Below are positions 54,234-64,000 of a DNA stretch of 64,000 bases, piece after piece. Location of the stretch: the NCBI RefSeq assembly GCF_030272615.1, contig NC_081413.1:722825649-722889648 (forward strand), in the 5' to 3' direction. Below the pieces are notes generated by a model that was not told where the DNA came from, ran no database searches, and saw nothing but the letters and a program-made list of their open reading frames with translations. The position numbers were made by a program, and so were the translations under genes. Numbering within the stretch: position 1 is the stretch's first letter; every line of letters starts with the position of its first letter. The stretch is from Cryptomeria japonica (lineage: Eukaryota; Streptophyta; Pinopsida; Cupressales; Cupressaceae).

Positions 54234-55301
54234 ACATAAGGATTTCTTCCTCCCCTCCCCCTGATGATGACAGAAGCAAAGCCGTGGGGAGGAAGGAAAG
54301 TTTTGGGATGTGCAAGGGGAAAGCTACGGAGATGGGTGACCCTTCCTGTGGGGCGGGTAAGAATAATGCTGCTTTATCTCCTGCTTCGAGTGGCTCTCTT
54401 TCTCCTCACCCTGCCTCTCATGGTCAAGAAAGATCCTCATTCTCTTTGGAATTGAATGGTGATTCCCATCACTTGAAACCTGATCAAGAGCAGTTATCCG
54501 ATGTTATGGGTATGGTGAAAGATAATGCTATTGATTTCTTCAGTCTTTTCAAATGGGTCTTCCACGAGATTAAGGAATTACAGTTTAAAGTTAAACTGAT
54601 GACAACTAGAAGTAAATTAGAGGCGATGGGGGCATCTAGCACTAGTAATAGTAGGGACTCTTCTGTTAAAGTAATTTGGACCGAAGAAGAGAAAAATTCG
54701 ATGACAGACTGTTTGAAAAAGGCTATTGAGGCCATTGAGAATTTGAAGAAGGATTACAAAAGGAAAGTCTCTGGTTTTGAGGAAAAACTGAATAACATTA
54801 AGGGTTCCCTCCACACCATCATGAATCTGAGCCACAAAGTTGTAAAAGTCACTGCTGAAAGCATGAGTACTAGGGTACTCAACTTGGAGAATATGAATCA
54901 AGGTAATCAGTTTGTGGATCTGGATGTGGAAAAAGATAAAGGTCAAGAAGAATCGTCCGGGCCTAGCAAGAGAACGAGAGAAAATTTAAAGAGAAAGGCT
55001 GAAAGGCCTCCATAAGACCTTCAGGACCTTAAGAAGGTGGCACTGAATATGATTCAGCTTGAGGTGGAGGTTGCAGACACCCTGAAGAATCTGGTTTAGT
55101 CTCTTCTGCTGTCTTTTGTGTTTTTTGTTGTCTTCTGGTTTTTTGCTGTCTTTTGGTTGCCGGTTTTATGGTCATATTTTGGGCAGCTTTTCTGATTTGT
55201 GTTTGTACTGTTCAATGTTAATCATGGTTTAAGACCAATTGTTAAAGGGTTTTGGGTCCCTTCAAAACCTATTTTTACCGTAATAAAAAAAAGAAAAAAA
55301 T
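54234..55301 (+). mobile_element. Retroposon-like insertion with A-rich tail
   Basis: ATTCGAAGA occurs on both sides (54225-54233 and 55302-55310), a 9-bp target duplication. The 3' end is AATAAAAAAAAGAAAAAAA. The preceding T/G-rich region, with GGGTTTTGGGTCCCTTC then AAAACC, looks like a plant LINE 3' end. No RT is present. It is either a non-autonomous LINE-like element carrying one ORF or a 5'-truncated or internally deleted copy. Confidence 0.7.
54308..55015 (+). CDS. ORF inside the retroposon, helical protein, unknown
   Basis: From ATG 54308 (MCKGKATEMGDPSC) the frame is open for 235 residues to a stop at 55013; upstream in-frame codons belong partly to the flank. The N-terminal third is Ser/Pro-rich. 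The middle is strongly helical (DCLKKAIEAIENLKKDYKRK, VSGFEEKLNNIKGSL). The C-terminus is basic (SKRTRENLKRKAERPP). After the stop, frame sense continues (LQLEVEVADTLKNLV type). A LINE ORF1-like RNA-binding coiled coil is possible, but there is no zinc knuckle or RRM that I can see. The intact frame is notable among decayed neighbours. Confidence 0.5.
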   Translation: MCKGKATEMGDPSCGAGKNNAALSPASSGSLSPHPASHGQERSSFSLELNGDSHHLKPDQEQLSDVMGMVKDNAIDFFSLFKWVFHEIKELQFKVKLMTTRSKLEAMGASSTSNSRDSSVKVIWTEEEKNSMTDCLKKAIEAIENLKKDYKRKVSGFEEKLNNIKGSLHTIMNLSHKVVKVTAESMSTRVLNLENMNQGNQFVDLDVEKDKGQEESSGPSKRTRENLKRKAERPP

Positions 55302-55611
55302 ATTCGAAGATAATTTTGATCACTCACACTAGGGTTTATATAATCTTTTTCATCTTCCACAAACAAGTTTGTTGTCTCTCTAGGTTTTTTCTTTCAACTT
55401 CATAGGAATGTAAGATTTGATATTTTGTATATTATTGATCAGATTGTCATCATTGTTGGTTTCTGCCTTAATACAAAAGACATGTTATTATGTCTGTGCT
55501 ACCAGCTCTGCACCATATATTCAACAAGAGAGTTATTGGGGTGGTTGAAAATCTGTGTTTCAGATTTCAGAAAATGAAATTTCTTATCATGTTAGCTTTG
55601 TGTTTGTGCAG

Positions 55612-55643
55612 GTTCAGCTTTTCAACATTGTTCTTCTCTCATA
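55612..55643 (+). CDS. GLR: GLR micro-exon (32 nt), pore-region end
   Basis: GTTTGTGCAG precedes and GTAAGTAT follows, giving consensus splice sites. Read in phase, with the first G finishing a codon, it gives FSFSTLFFSH, the segment just before the REN...LGR helix in plant glutamate-receptor-like channels. The exon enters in phase 2 and leaves in phase 1, and the next exon begins GA GAG AAC, completing Arg-Glu-Asn. The phase agreement across 288 bp of intron supports it strongly. Confidence 0.85.
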
Positions 55644-55931
55644 GTAAGTATATTAACCCCTGATGTCATACATAGTTAACTTGCTTATAGAATGTCTTCA
55701 CTGCTGAAAGTGTAAACTAAGCTTTGTTTTTCTTTTCAGGTTTCAATAAAGTTTAACTGCTTAAAACCATTTGAGCATTTAGAAGCATTTTTTTTGTAAT
55801 TGATTGTGCTGAATTTTGAACTTAATGTAGATATAATAATATATTCAATTTTAATAAGAATATCCTGTTAGATGAGACAATGTTTTTGTCTTGTGGGAAA
55901 ACCTGATGCACAAAATTGGGGTTTAATACAG

Positions 55932-56985
<1,054 letters not shown>

Positions 56986-58214
56986 AGTTTATCTGATGCT
57001 CAACGTGTTCGCCCAAGAGGCTCAAGAAGATTTTGACAAATCAACAGGGTAATTAATTTGAGCAGGATAGATTATGGCATAAACATAAGGTAGCAATGTT
57101 TTTGCATTAAAGACTAACCCTATATGGACAAGTTTTTACCAGTCCTCAGAAAAGTATTACTTCCCTGGCAGAGCGTTGCAGCCGAGGCATAGAGAGAAGG
57201 CAGAAACAAAGGAATGCTTCTTGTAATTCTGTCGTCTTTATCTTGAGAGCTTGTGTTTGGAATTGGAATCCAGTTTTGAAAATTGAAATGTTCAATAAGT
57301 GCAGTCTCTTTCAATTTTGAATTACCATGAATTACCATGCCCACCTGAGAACAATTGAAGTGAATAGTAATGACACGGATATGTCTCCATCAGTCATTTT
57401 TTAGCACAATCCATGTAACACAATTTCATTGCCAATATGCGGCAGTAGTTGCTCTGGTCCTCAGGAAATACCAAGTCAGATACTTCAAACGGGCACCAGT
57501 ATTTATACATAATTATCTAAATAATCCATGAAATCTCGTGTCAGTTCTTCAACAATTGGTGATGCCTCATAGTCTATGCAATTTCATCATTGTTTATGAA
57601 TTCAGGCTACAACACAGATTATTTAATATATAGACCTCTGGATTTTGTTGGCATCCATCCATTTACGATCCTTTAAAATTTGCTTAGTTTTCTTAAATCA
57701 AAACTTAATGAACAAAGTTTGAGATTTGTAGTCTGGTTGGCCCGATAATCTGCTTCATTTTGGTCAAATCCGGGACTATGAAGGTGTCAAAATAGGTTCT
57801 AAATTTGTTCAAATATATTTGTTAGGTATTCAAAATTTCTTTGAGCTTTAAGTGTACACTGTAATTTGTAGTTGGAAATATCATTGTAGGCTGATGTCCA
57901 AGGGAATAATAGCATCTCAACGCAGTGCTAAAGCATTTAATGAGAACATACGATGAGGCGAAGACAAGGCCCTATAGAATTTATAACTCTGGTGTGCATC
58001 TCTTTTTCTCTTTTTAAAATATTAGTGTCGAGTTAGGAATGGAAAAGCAGAACATAATGGTAATGTTTATTGTATTGGAATGAAGATTTACGAGTTTATC
58101 TATAGGGTAGTGAGGAAGTTAGTTGTCACAAATAAAACAAATTATCAAAATTTAAAAAAAATAAAAAATTGAATTTGTTAACTCATAGGATTAACTTGTA
58201 AAGATTAATATTTA
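56986..58214. other. GLR 3' flank, AT-rich
   Basis: The 3' untranslated region should begin at 56986; no clear poly(A) signal stands out. I see no gene or mobile-element edge up to the copia remnant. Confidence 0.4.
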
Positions 58215-59060
58215 TATCCTCTCTAATTTGAAGTGGTGACAACTAAATCAAACGTGGTTTTGAATTTCTCAAATTTTTCTCTTCCAAGCACTTTGATGTG
58301 TTGGTTGGTCTACAATTAGACAATACTTATAGTTGTGTATTGCCATCTTTCATATGATGTTGAATCACACAAAATTTTCGTGTTGATATTTTTGGTTCAA
58401 TCATGAAATATTAGATTTTTGACCATTTTACTTGCAGATTTATTGTCAAATAGAAGAGGTGTTGATGGAATATTAGGTTCCTGCAAATCTTCAAGAGTCC
58501 TTTTGAACCATAATATATCTTTATTTGCCTCTTGAAATTTACTATAGATTTTGTGTTTGTAGAGGATAGAGCTAGCATTGTTTATTAAAATTTAAAGAAA
58601 TAGTAGCTGATCTCAAATGCATTAGGAAACATGTTGTAGAATTTCTCTATTCCAAGTTACTTGCATAATAAGAATTTGAATATGTGACAAATGTGAAATT
58701 TGTTGCCTTGAAATATTTGAGTCGATAATTCTAAGTTCTTTAAGATATTGAAGAACAATATTTGCTAATCAATTATTTTCTCTAGGTGGTTGCATGAACT
58801 TAGGTTGGACTCCAACAACAAAAGCAACGTTAGGTCACATTGTTGTGCTATTGGTATTTAGATGCACCAACAAATGCTACAACATCATTTGGTGTCAGTT
58901 TCAAACTTTAACAAGAGGTTTGTAGTTAGACATTTTAAATTTGCTCAAAATTTCACCAATTTATCTTTGTTGGGTGATTAATTCATACTTGGATTTATGA
59001 ATCATCTCATACCCAAATAATAGTGAATATATCCTAAGTCAGTCATTTTAAACCTTTGTG
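58215..59060 (-). pseudogene. Decayed Ty1/copia pol remnant (RT end and RNase H)
   Basis: On the minus strand, with many stops and frame changes, typical copia motifs follow in order: FKMTDLGYIHYYLGMR (RT end), KMSNYKPLVKV, NVAFVVGVQPKFMQPPRE, LQYLKELRI, ILWFKRTLEDLQEPNIPS, LLFDNKSASKMVKNLIFHD (the DNKSA and FH.RTKHI region of RNase H) and LGREKFEKFKTTFDLV. It is an old, fragmentary copy and unrelated by position to element F. Confidence 0.8.
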
Positions 59061-61129
59061 TTGACACAAAATTATATGTCCAATGTTTGGATTGTTTATG
59101 CAATAAATTAACCCTAGGTTGATGCAATAAGAAGGAACCTTGAATAGTAAGGTAGATGTCATAATAATAGAAAGTAAAATAAAAATATATTTATTTATCA
59201 TTCATACACATCTCTAACATATATATGTTCTCATTATATCTTCTTTATATACAATTTGTATTCATATCTTTCCCTTAGTTTTACATACTTCTTTAGCCAT
59301 TTTCTTCTCCTCTCTCATTTTCTCTTCCTTATGTAGCCTATTTATGCCTATGTGTGGTGCCTTTTCCTTATTTCATATTTATCTTTCTTATAGTTTATTT
59401 AGAGATGTCAAGGGTTCTATGACCCATATATGGGTCTAAATGGTATATGCAAAGATTATGTGGTACCAAACAATCTCTTTTATCTTGCTTTTCTAAGTGT
59501 TGATTGCTTAGAAGTGGTACCACAAGGTGTCTAGTTTAGTGTGTAGTACATTTTGTTTCTTGCATTGCCTTACTCTCTTTGTACAATATTGCAAACCCTT
59601 TGTGAAATAGGGTAGTCATATAATGTAGTATTTATGTTATATGTAGTATCACTATTTCTTACCAACATCCTCACTAGGCCTAAAATATTGTTTTGTCTTT
59701 GAGGCAACCTTATAAAATTCCTTGTCATTGCCTCCTTTTTTATTTTTGTTAGTTTCACACCCTTGATATGCACCTCTTGGTTCCTAGGACCTTAATCTTT
59801 CTAATGTAGATTTTTTCCATCCTTTTTTCGTCAAAACATGTTTTTGGAAATTGCACTCTTTTTTTTTTCTTTTTCTATTCACTACATCCTTTCCTTTATA
59901 CTTTCTACCTTCTACAAGTCTTCTTCATTTGCAATGCTCTTTTTTACCTTCATATTTTCCACCATAGGCACCTTTGTGATATCTTCCACTACTTTTTAAA
60001 CTCTTCCTTATATTCAATACCCTCTTTTTTATGCAATGCCTTGTTTTTATCTTCAATATGTTCTCCCACTATATGATGCTTTTTGTCACCCTTCTAGGCA
60101 TTTTCTTCATATTTAGGAATTTCATCATCCTTTCCCTCTAACCCCCCTAACTCCAAAATTTCTATTGCATCATTAGTTTTAGTTGATGACTTGTCACTTT
60201 CTATAATTTGTTCTCCTTCTAATGTGGGTTTCCATCCAATTCATTTCTTTGAATTCTACTAATTGTGTATGATCCTCTATCTTTCTCGTCTTCTCCCTCA
60301 TCTTCAATATGTATTTATTCTATGCACACTCCTTTCATCCCTTTGTAGAATCACATATGTATCTTACCATTGTCTTATGTTATTAATGCTCTTTCCTCGG
60401 CATAAATTTACCATTGTTATCCACAAACCATTTCATATCTAAATAACAAATGAGTCAGGGGCTTCATTAATTTCAGTAACTTCAATATCTATGTTATTTT
60501 AGTCTCCATAAAATTCACTTTTACATCTAGCCTTATACATAGAAGGGAAATTACTATTGTAGTTTGTAGAAAGGGTCCTCATTTTGCATCTAGGTTACTG
60601 CATGGTTTATATTATTGTTTTGTCTTTCATTTTTTGCTCAATGGGTTGTTGGTAGTTAAGTGTTGTATAATAGTTTAAGACACTTGCAACCAATCATTGA
60701 TCTTTGACCATGCCTCTTTCATTAAAGCATTCTTTCTTATTCATTCTTCTAACCAATGGTTCATATCCTTCTTCAAGTAACATGAAGTCATTATTTGTTT
60801 GATGCTTATCCCATTCTTAGCATATATTACAATAGAAACTTATTATTCTTTTAGGGCCCTTTTTAAATTCTACCTTCAATGTAGTGGCTTAATTTATACC
60901 TTTATCATTGGACATCCATGTTTATTGTGTCCTCTACTAGAATGTGCACACTATATGTTGGGCCTTTTGGCTAAGTCAGTCTCACTCTTCTCACCTTTTA
61001 CAAAAAATTCTTGTTTTAATTTTTTTTTTTCTAACTCCAATTTTAATTTCTCTATTTCCTTACTTCCACAAGATTCCTTTTTCCAATATTAGGATTTCAT
61101 TCTAGTTTTTAACTCTGCTATTTCATTAT
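59061..61129. other. AT- and pyrimidine-rich stretch with faint coding traces
   Basis: No intact gene. At about 60640-60840 the minus strand keeps coding sense over ~50 residues with two stops (FYCNIC, a stop, EWDKHQTNNDFMLLEEGYEP), perhaps a lost zinc-knuckle protein of a retroelement. The rest is T/C-rich on the plus strand. Confidence 0.35.
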
Positions 61130-62345
61130 ATGTGGTGAACACTTTGCCATTTGCCAAAACTTTAATTGTAAAGTGGAAAACTGGATCCTAGTGACTCCCC
61201 ACCTAGGAGAGAGAAAGGAAGCCACTAGGATGATTTTCACTTGGAAATGAACTTTACATTCAAAAGAGGGGCTTGAATTCACTAGAGCCAAATCCAAGGG
61301 AAACAAAGATGTGAATTCCAAGTGGATTGCAAGCAGTTGAAGTGTGATTTACCCTCTTTTGTAAATGAGAAAGTTGACTTGTCGACTATGCGGAAAAGAG
61401 AGAGGAAATGAGTGAAATGAGGAGCTACCAGTTCGGGTCGCGCTGTAAATTCGGATTTGAGCTAATTAGATTGATGCGGATCTGCCATACAAATTTGGAG
61501 AAAAGTCGTTGGGACCGTGGCGGGAATGTACATGGTCCGCCACAAAATCCGCAAAATGAAAAGGGTTCTTCTGTCTCTGCAAATGAAGCCCAAACCTGCA
61601 ATTACAGCTGCGCACCTGCAATCTACACACAGAAAAGAGAGGAAAGATGGTTGTGGATAAGGGTTTGCCTCAGTCAAACCCCAGTTGAGGAATCAACCTT
61701 GAAAGAAAGTAATTGCAAATGCTTGAATGTAAACAATGGAAATGTATACCTTGTAGATCTTCAACTTGTTGATGATGATTTCTTTGCTTCTTGAATGTAA
61801 CCACAAATATTGTATGGAATGGAATGGAATGTAACATGACAAAACCCTAACACACACACATGCTTGCAAATGAATGTTGTAATGTTGCTCCAATGGGTGA
61901 ATGAAGAAGACTTGAATGCTTGATGATGACCTTGAAATCTTGTATCTTCTCCTTATGTTCTTTATTTGTCTTTTTGTTGTCCCTCCGTCCATGAATGAGG
62001 GTATTGAATTCCTTTTTATACATGCCTCAAGGATTAATTTTCAACCACCGAAGGCCGACAAAGAGGAGTTGAAAACCCCGAAGACAAATAATGCATAGGA
62101 GACCGGGCAAACCGGACATAGGGCCACCCTAAGAGGTGGGGATAGGGGCGCCGCACCCCTATCCTGCCCTATTTTGGGGCCCAGATAGGGTCTACAACAA
62201 ACACAAGACATGAAGGAGGAAGGGTGAAGGGGTGAAAATGTAGAAATAGGTCTCGGTTAAGGAAGAAGATGTCGTCGCCAAGGTGAGGACCTCAAATGGT
62301 GTTAAAATTGTAGGAGGCACAATTTTATGACACTACGCTAATTTA
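61130..62345 (-). mobile_element. Possible minus-oriented LTR or other repeat remnant
   Basis: This patch is less AT-rich than its surroundings. A minus-strand TATA-like box (CATGTATAAAAAGGAATTC, about 62008-62026) lies inside. An inverted pair, CTAGTGACTCC and GCCACTAGGAT, sits at about 61188-61232. A GGAAT repeat is at about 61817-61832. Edges and class are not determined. The 128-codon ORF at 61408-61794 has no recognisable product. Confidence 0.3.
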
Positions 62346-62369
62346 TGATTTTAGCTTGGATACAAACCA

Positions 62370-62760
62370 TTTGATCCTTTTTTTTTTTTGTTAGCAATTC
62401 CTCCAACTTCCACTCTTTTTAAATGTTGGTTATATTCTTTCATAGATTCATTTTTTCTTTGTGTCATTCATCTCATTTTGCTAACATTTTTAGTTGGGGG
62501 ATTAAGTGAATAAAAGTTTTTCAACTTAACTCACTTATTTCTTCCCAATTCTTGTCATGATTTGGCTAAACTTCGATGTACCATTTCAAGTTCATCTTTG
62601 GCTATTTCTATGATTTCCTCCAACCGAGTCTAGTCATCATAGATGCCAACTCTATTTTGGTAGGATTCCAAGATAAAGAGATTCTCATTTGCATCCTTAG
62701 TATCTTTGCTAAACAATTGGAGCCTAATCTTTTTGGTGACTATTTTTACATGAGTTAATG
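62370..62760 (-). pseudogene. Decayed coding trace, unknown
   Basis: The minus strand gives a readable frame VKIVTKKIRLQLFSKDTKDA, ENLFILESYQNRVG, then EEIIEIAKDELEMVHRSLAK and SLNPPTKNVSKM, broken by about four stops. It reads like a helical gag-like or coiled-coil protein but I cannot assign a family. Confidence 0.35.
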
Positions 62761-64000
62761 TTATATTTGATTTTTCTTTTTGTAATTTTTGGCTTGTCCT
62801 TCCTCCTAACTTATCATATTCTCTTGATTCTCTCTTCCTTTCTTCTACAATTTTGTATTTCCTATTTCTTTTTTCTTATTTCACCAATATTTCTCTTCTA
62901 CCTTTATCTCTTGATAAATAACTCTAAAAAAAAAACATTGCCCAATATCTTCTCAAAATTCTTCATAAAATAGATTCTTGCTCTTGTTGTCTCTAGCCTA
63001 AGTAATGATTCAATTCTTATCTCTTCTTTAAATACTCTTATTAAATTATTTGGCATGGGAGTGACTCCTAATCTAAGGGATTTGCCTCTTCAAGGAGTCA
63101 TTTCATCTTACTTAAGAGATGGGACTTTTTGGCAATTTATCATTAGTTCGTGACATTTTTTAAAATATTGTAAGACCTTCCCACCCTTATTCAATTGTTT
63201 TATTTATACCAATAACTTGTTGCATATTTCCCTTATATGATTGTTCTCCACATTCCTTTATTTTTTCAAGAATTTTAAATTTTTCATCTTTTCTTTTTAT
63301 AGCCATACACTTTTACTCACTATGTTATCTAATTATTCTTCACTCAAATTCAAAAGTTTTAGTTTTGAAATTGAGATTAATAAGTCAAACTTCTTCATTA
63401 ATTATGACCTTTACTTTTGCTAGTCTAGTTCAAAAATGTTTCACAACTTAAAAATTTAAATAGCAAAGCACATCTTATATACCTAACACAATGTATTTCA
63501 AGGCCTTTCTCCAACAACTCCATAAATTCACCATATGTTTTTTTAATTAATTTTCTAATCTAGTCATTTTTATTTGCTATTTTAATATGGATAGTTATTT
63601 TCTTAAATATTTTGATGTTATTGTGTGGCATAGAAATTATATTTCCCTCTACTCCTAACATGCTCAATTGGCACTTCCTTCTACAGTACCTTTCTTAGAT
63701 TCTTTTGACCTTCTTTTTTCTTCAATGTGCATCTCATTACTATCTCAATTTCTTTAAAAAAATATCTTAATCTCTTGTATCCTTTTTCTATGGGTTTTTT
63801 TAATTTGGAACTATATTAATCATTTTTTTCATCCTTAAATAGATCCACCAAACCTGCTATGATGTGTTGATATGAATTTGGTATTTTACCTAACCAATTC
63901 ACCATCCAGGTCCTATTCACTCTAGTTTACTTAGGGCATCTTTATGTTATTTACTTTTTGTGTCTCATTTTATATGATTAAGAAACATGTCACAATCCTA
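62761..64000. other. AT-rich noncoding stretch
   Basis: T/C-rich on the plus strand with many short homopolymers. I see no gene, RNA gene or element edge up to the window end. Confidence 0.4.

Noticed and set aside
49332-55611. Missing upstream GLR exons
   Set aside because: I looked for M1 and ligand-binding S1 motifs on the plus strand and found none that could be supported.
61408-61794. 128-codon plus-strand ORF
   Set aside because: No recognisable domain, isolated, in a region that looks like repeat remnant.

Overview
The window reads as plant nuclear DNA, most likely from a gymnosperm. That guess rests on the style of the sequence: AT-rich DNA, several Ty3/gypsy and Ty1/copia elements nested inside each other, giant LTRs, old copies broken mainly by stops that look like C-to-T changes, and one plant glutamate-receptor-like (GLR) gene end. 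There is no sign of prokaryotic genes, rRNA or CRISPR arrays. The species is inference only.

Layout. (1) 1-10,550: a decayed Ty3/gypsy element on the minus strand (element A), running gag, protease, an RNase H domain, RT, a degenerate RNase H, integrase, then a giant LTR-like tract at 1-2,107 carrying degenerate repeats. (2) 10,573-48,346: a minus-strand Ty1/copia element (F) with a complete 5' LTR, a perfect initiator-Met-type primer site, gag, a long second ORF and a polypurine tract, but no visible pol. (3) Inside F, a 29.9 kb plus-strand block (D, 16,000-45,900) is bounded by LTRs ending TG/CA and by a TATAC duplication. It holds a 166-bp-period hairpin array, a broken 1,071-codon ORF and a gypsy gag-pol (element B) with the same domain order as A. 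(4) D was itself hit twice: by a chromovirus (C, 28,087-35,303, minus, duplication GTTTG) inside B's extra RNase H, and by a 5.5 kb noncoding TG...CA element (E, 39,813-45,321, duplication GTAAC) inside D's 3' LTR. (5) 48,347-49,331 is an orphan LTR end related to the tract before B's gag. (6) 50,640-54,224 is another candidate giant LTR with hairpin repeats and a TATA box. (7) 54,234-55,301 is a retroposon-like insertion with its own ORF. (8) 55,612-56,985 holds the last three exons of a GLR gene, including a 32-nt micro-exon. (9) 57,000-64,000 is AT-rich, with a strongly decayed copia pol remnant and other ghosts of coding sequence.

The insertion order can be read directly: F is older than D, and D is older than C and E. 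The GLR exons begin just downstream of this nest and no earlier GLR exon is visible, so the nest may lie inside a very long GLR intron, or the gene may be 5'-truncated.

The two most unusual signals are: periodic short palindromes in the presumed U3 regions of four different LTR-like tracts (at least one showing paired-base covariation), and an RNase H domain with intact catalytic residues placed between protease and RT in two elements whose usual RNase H has lost its key residues.
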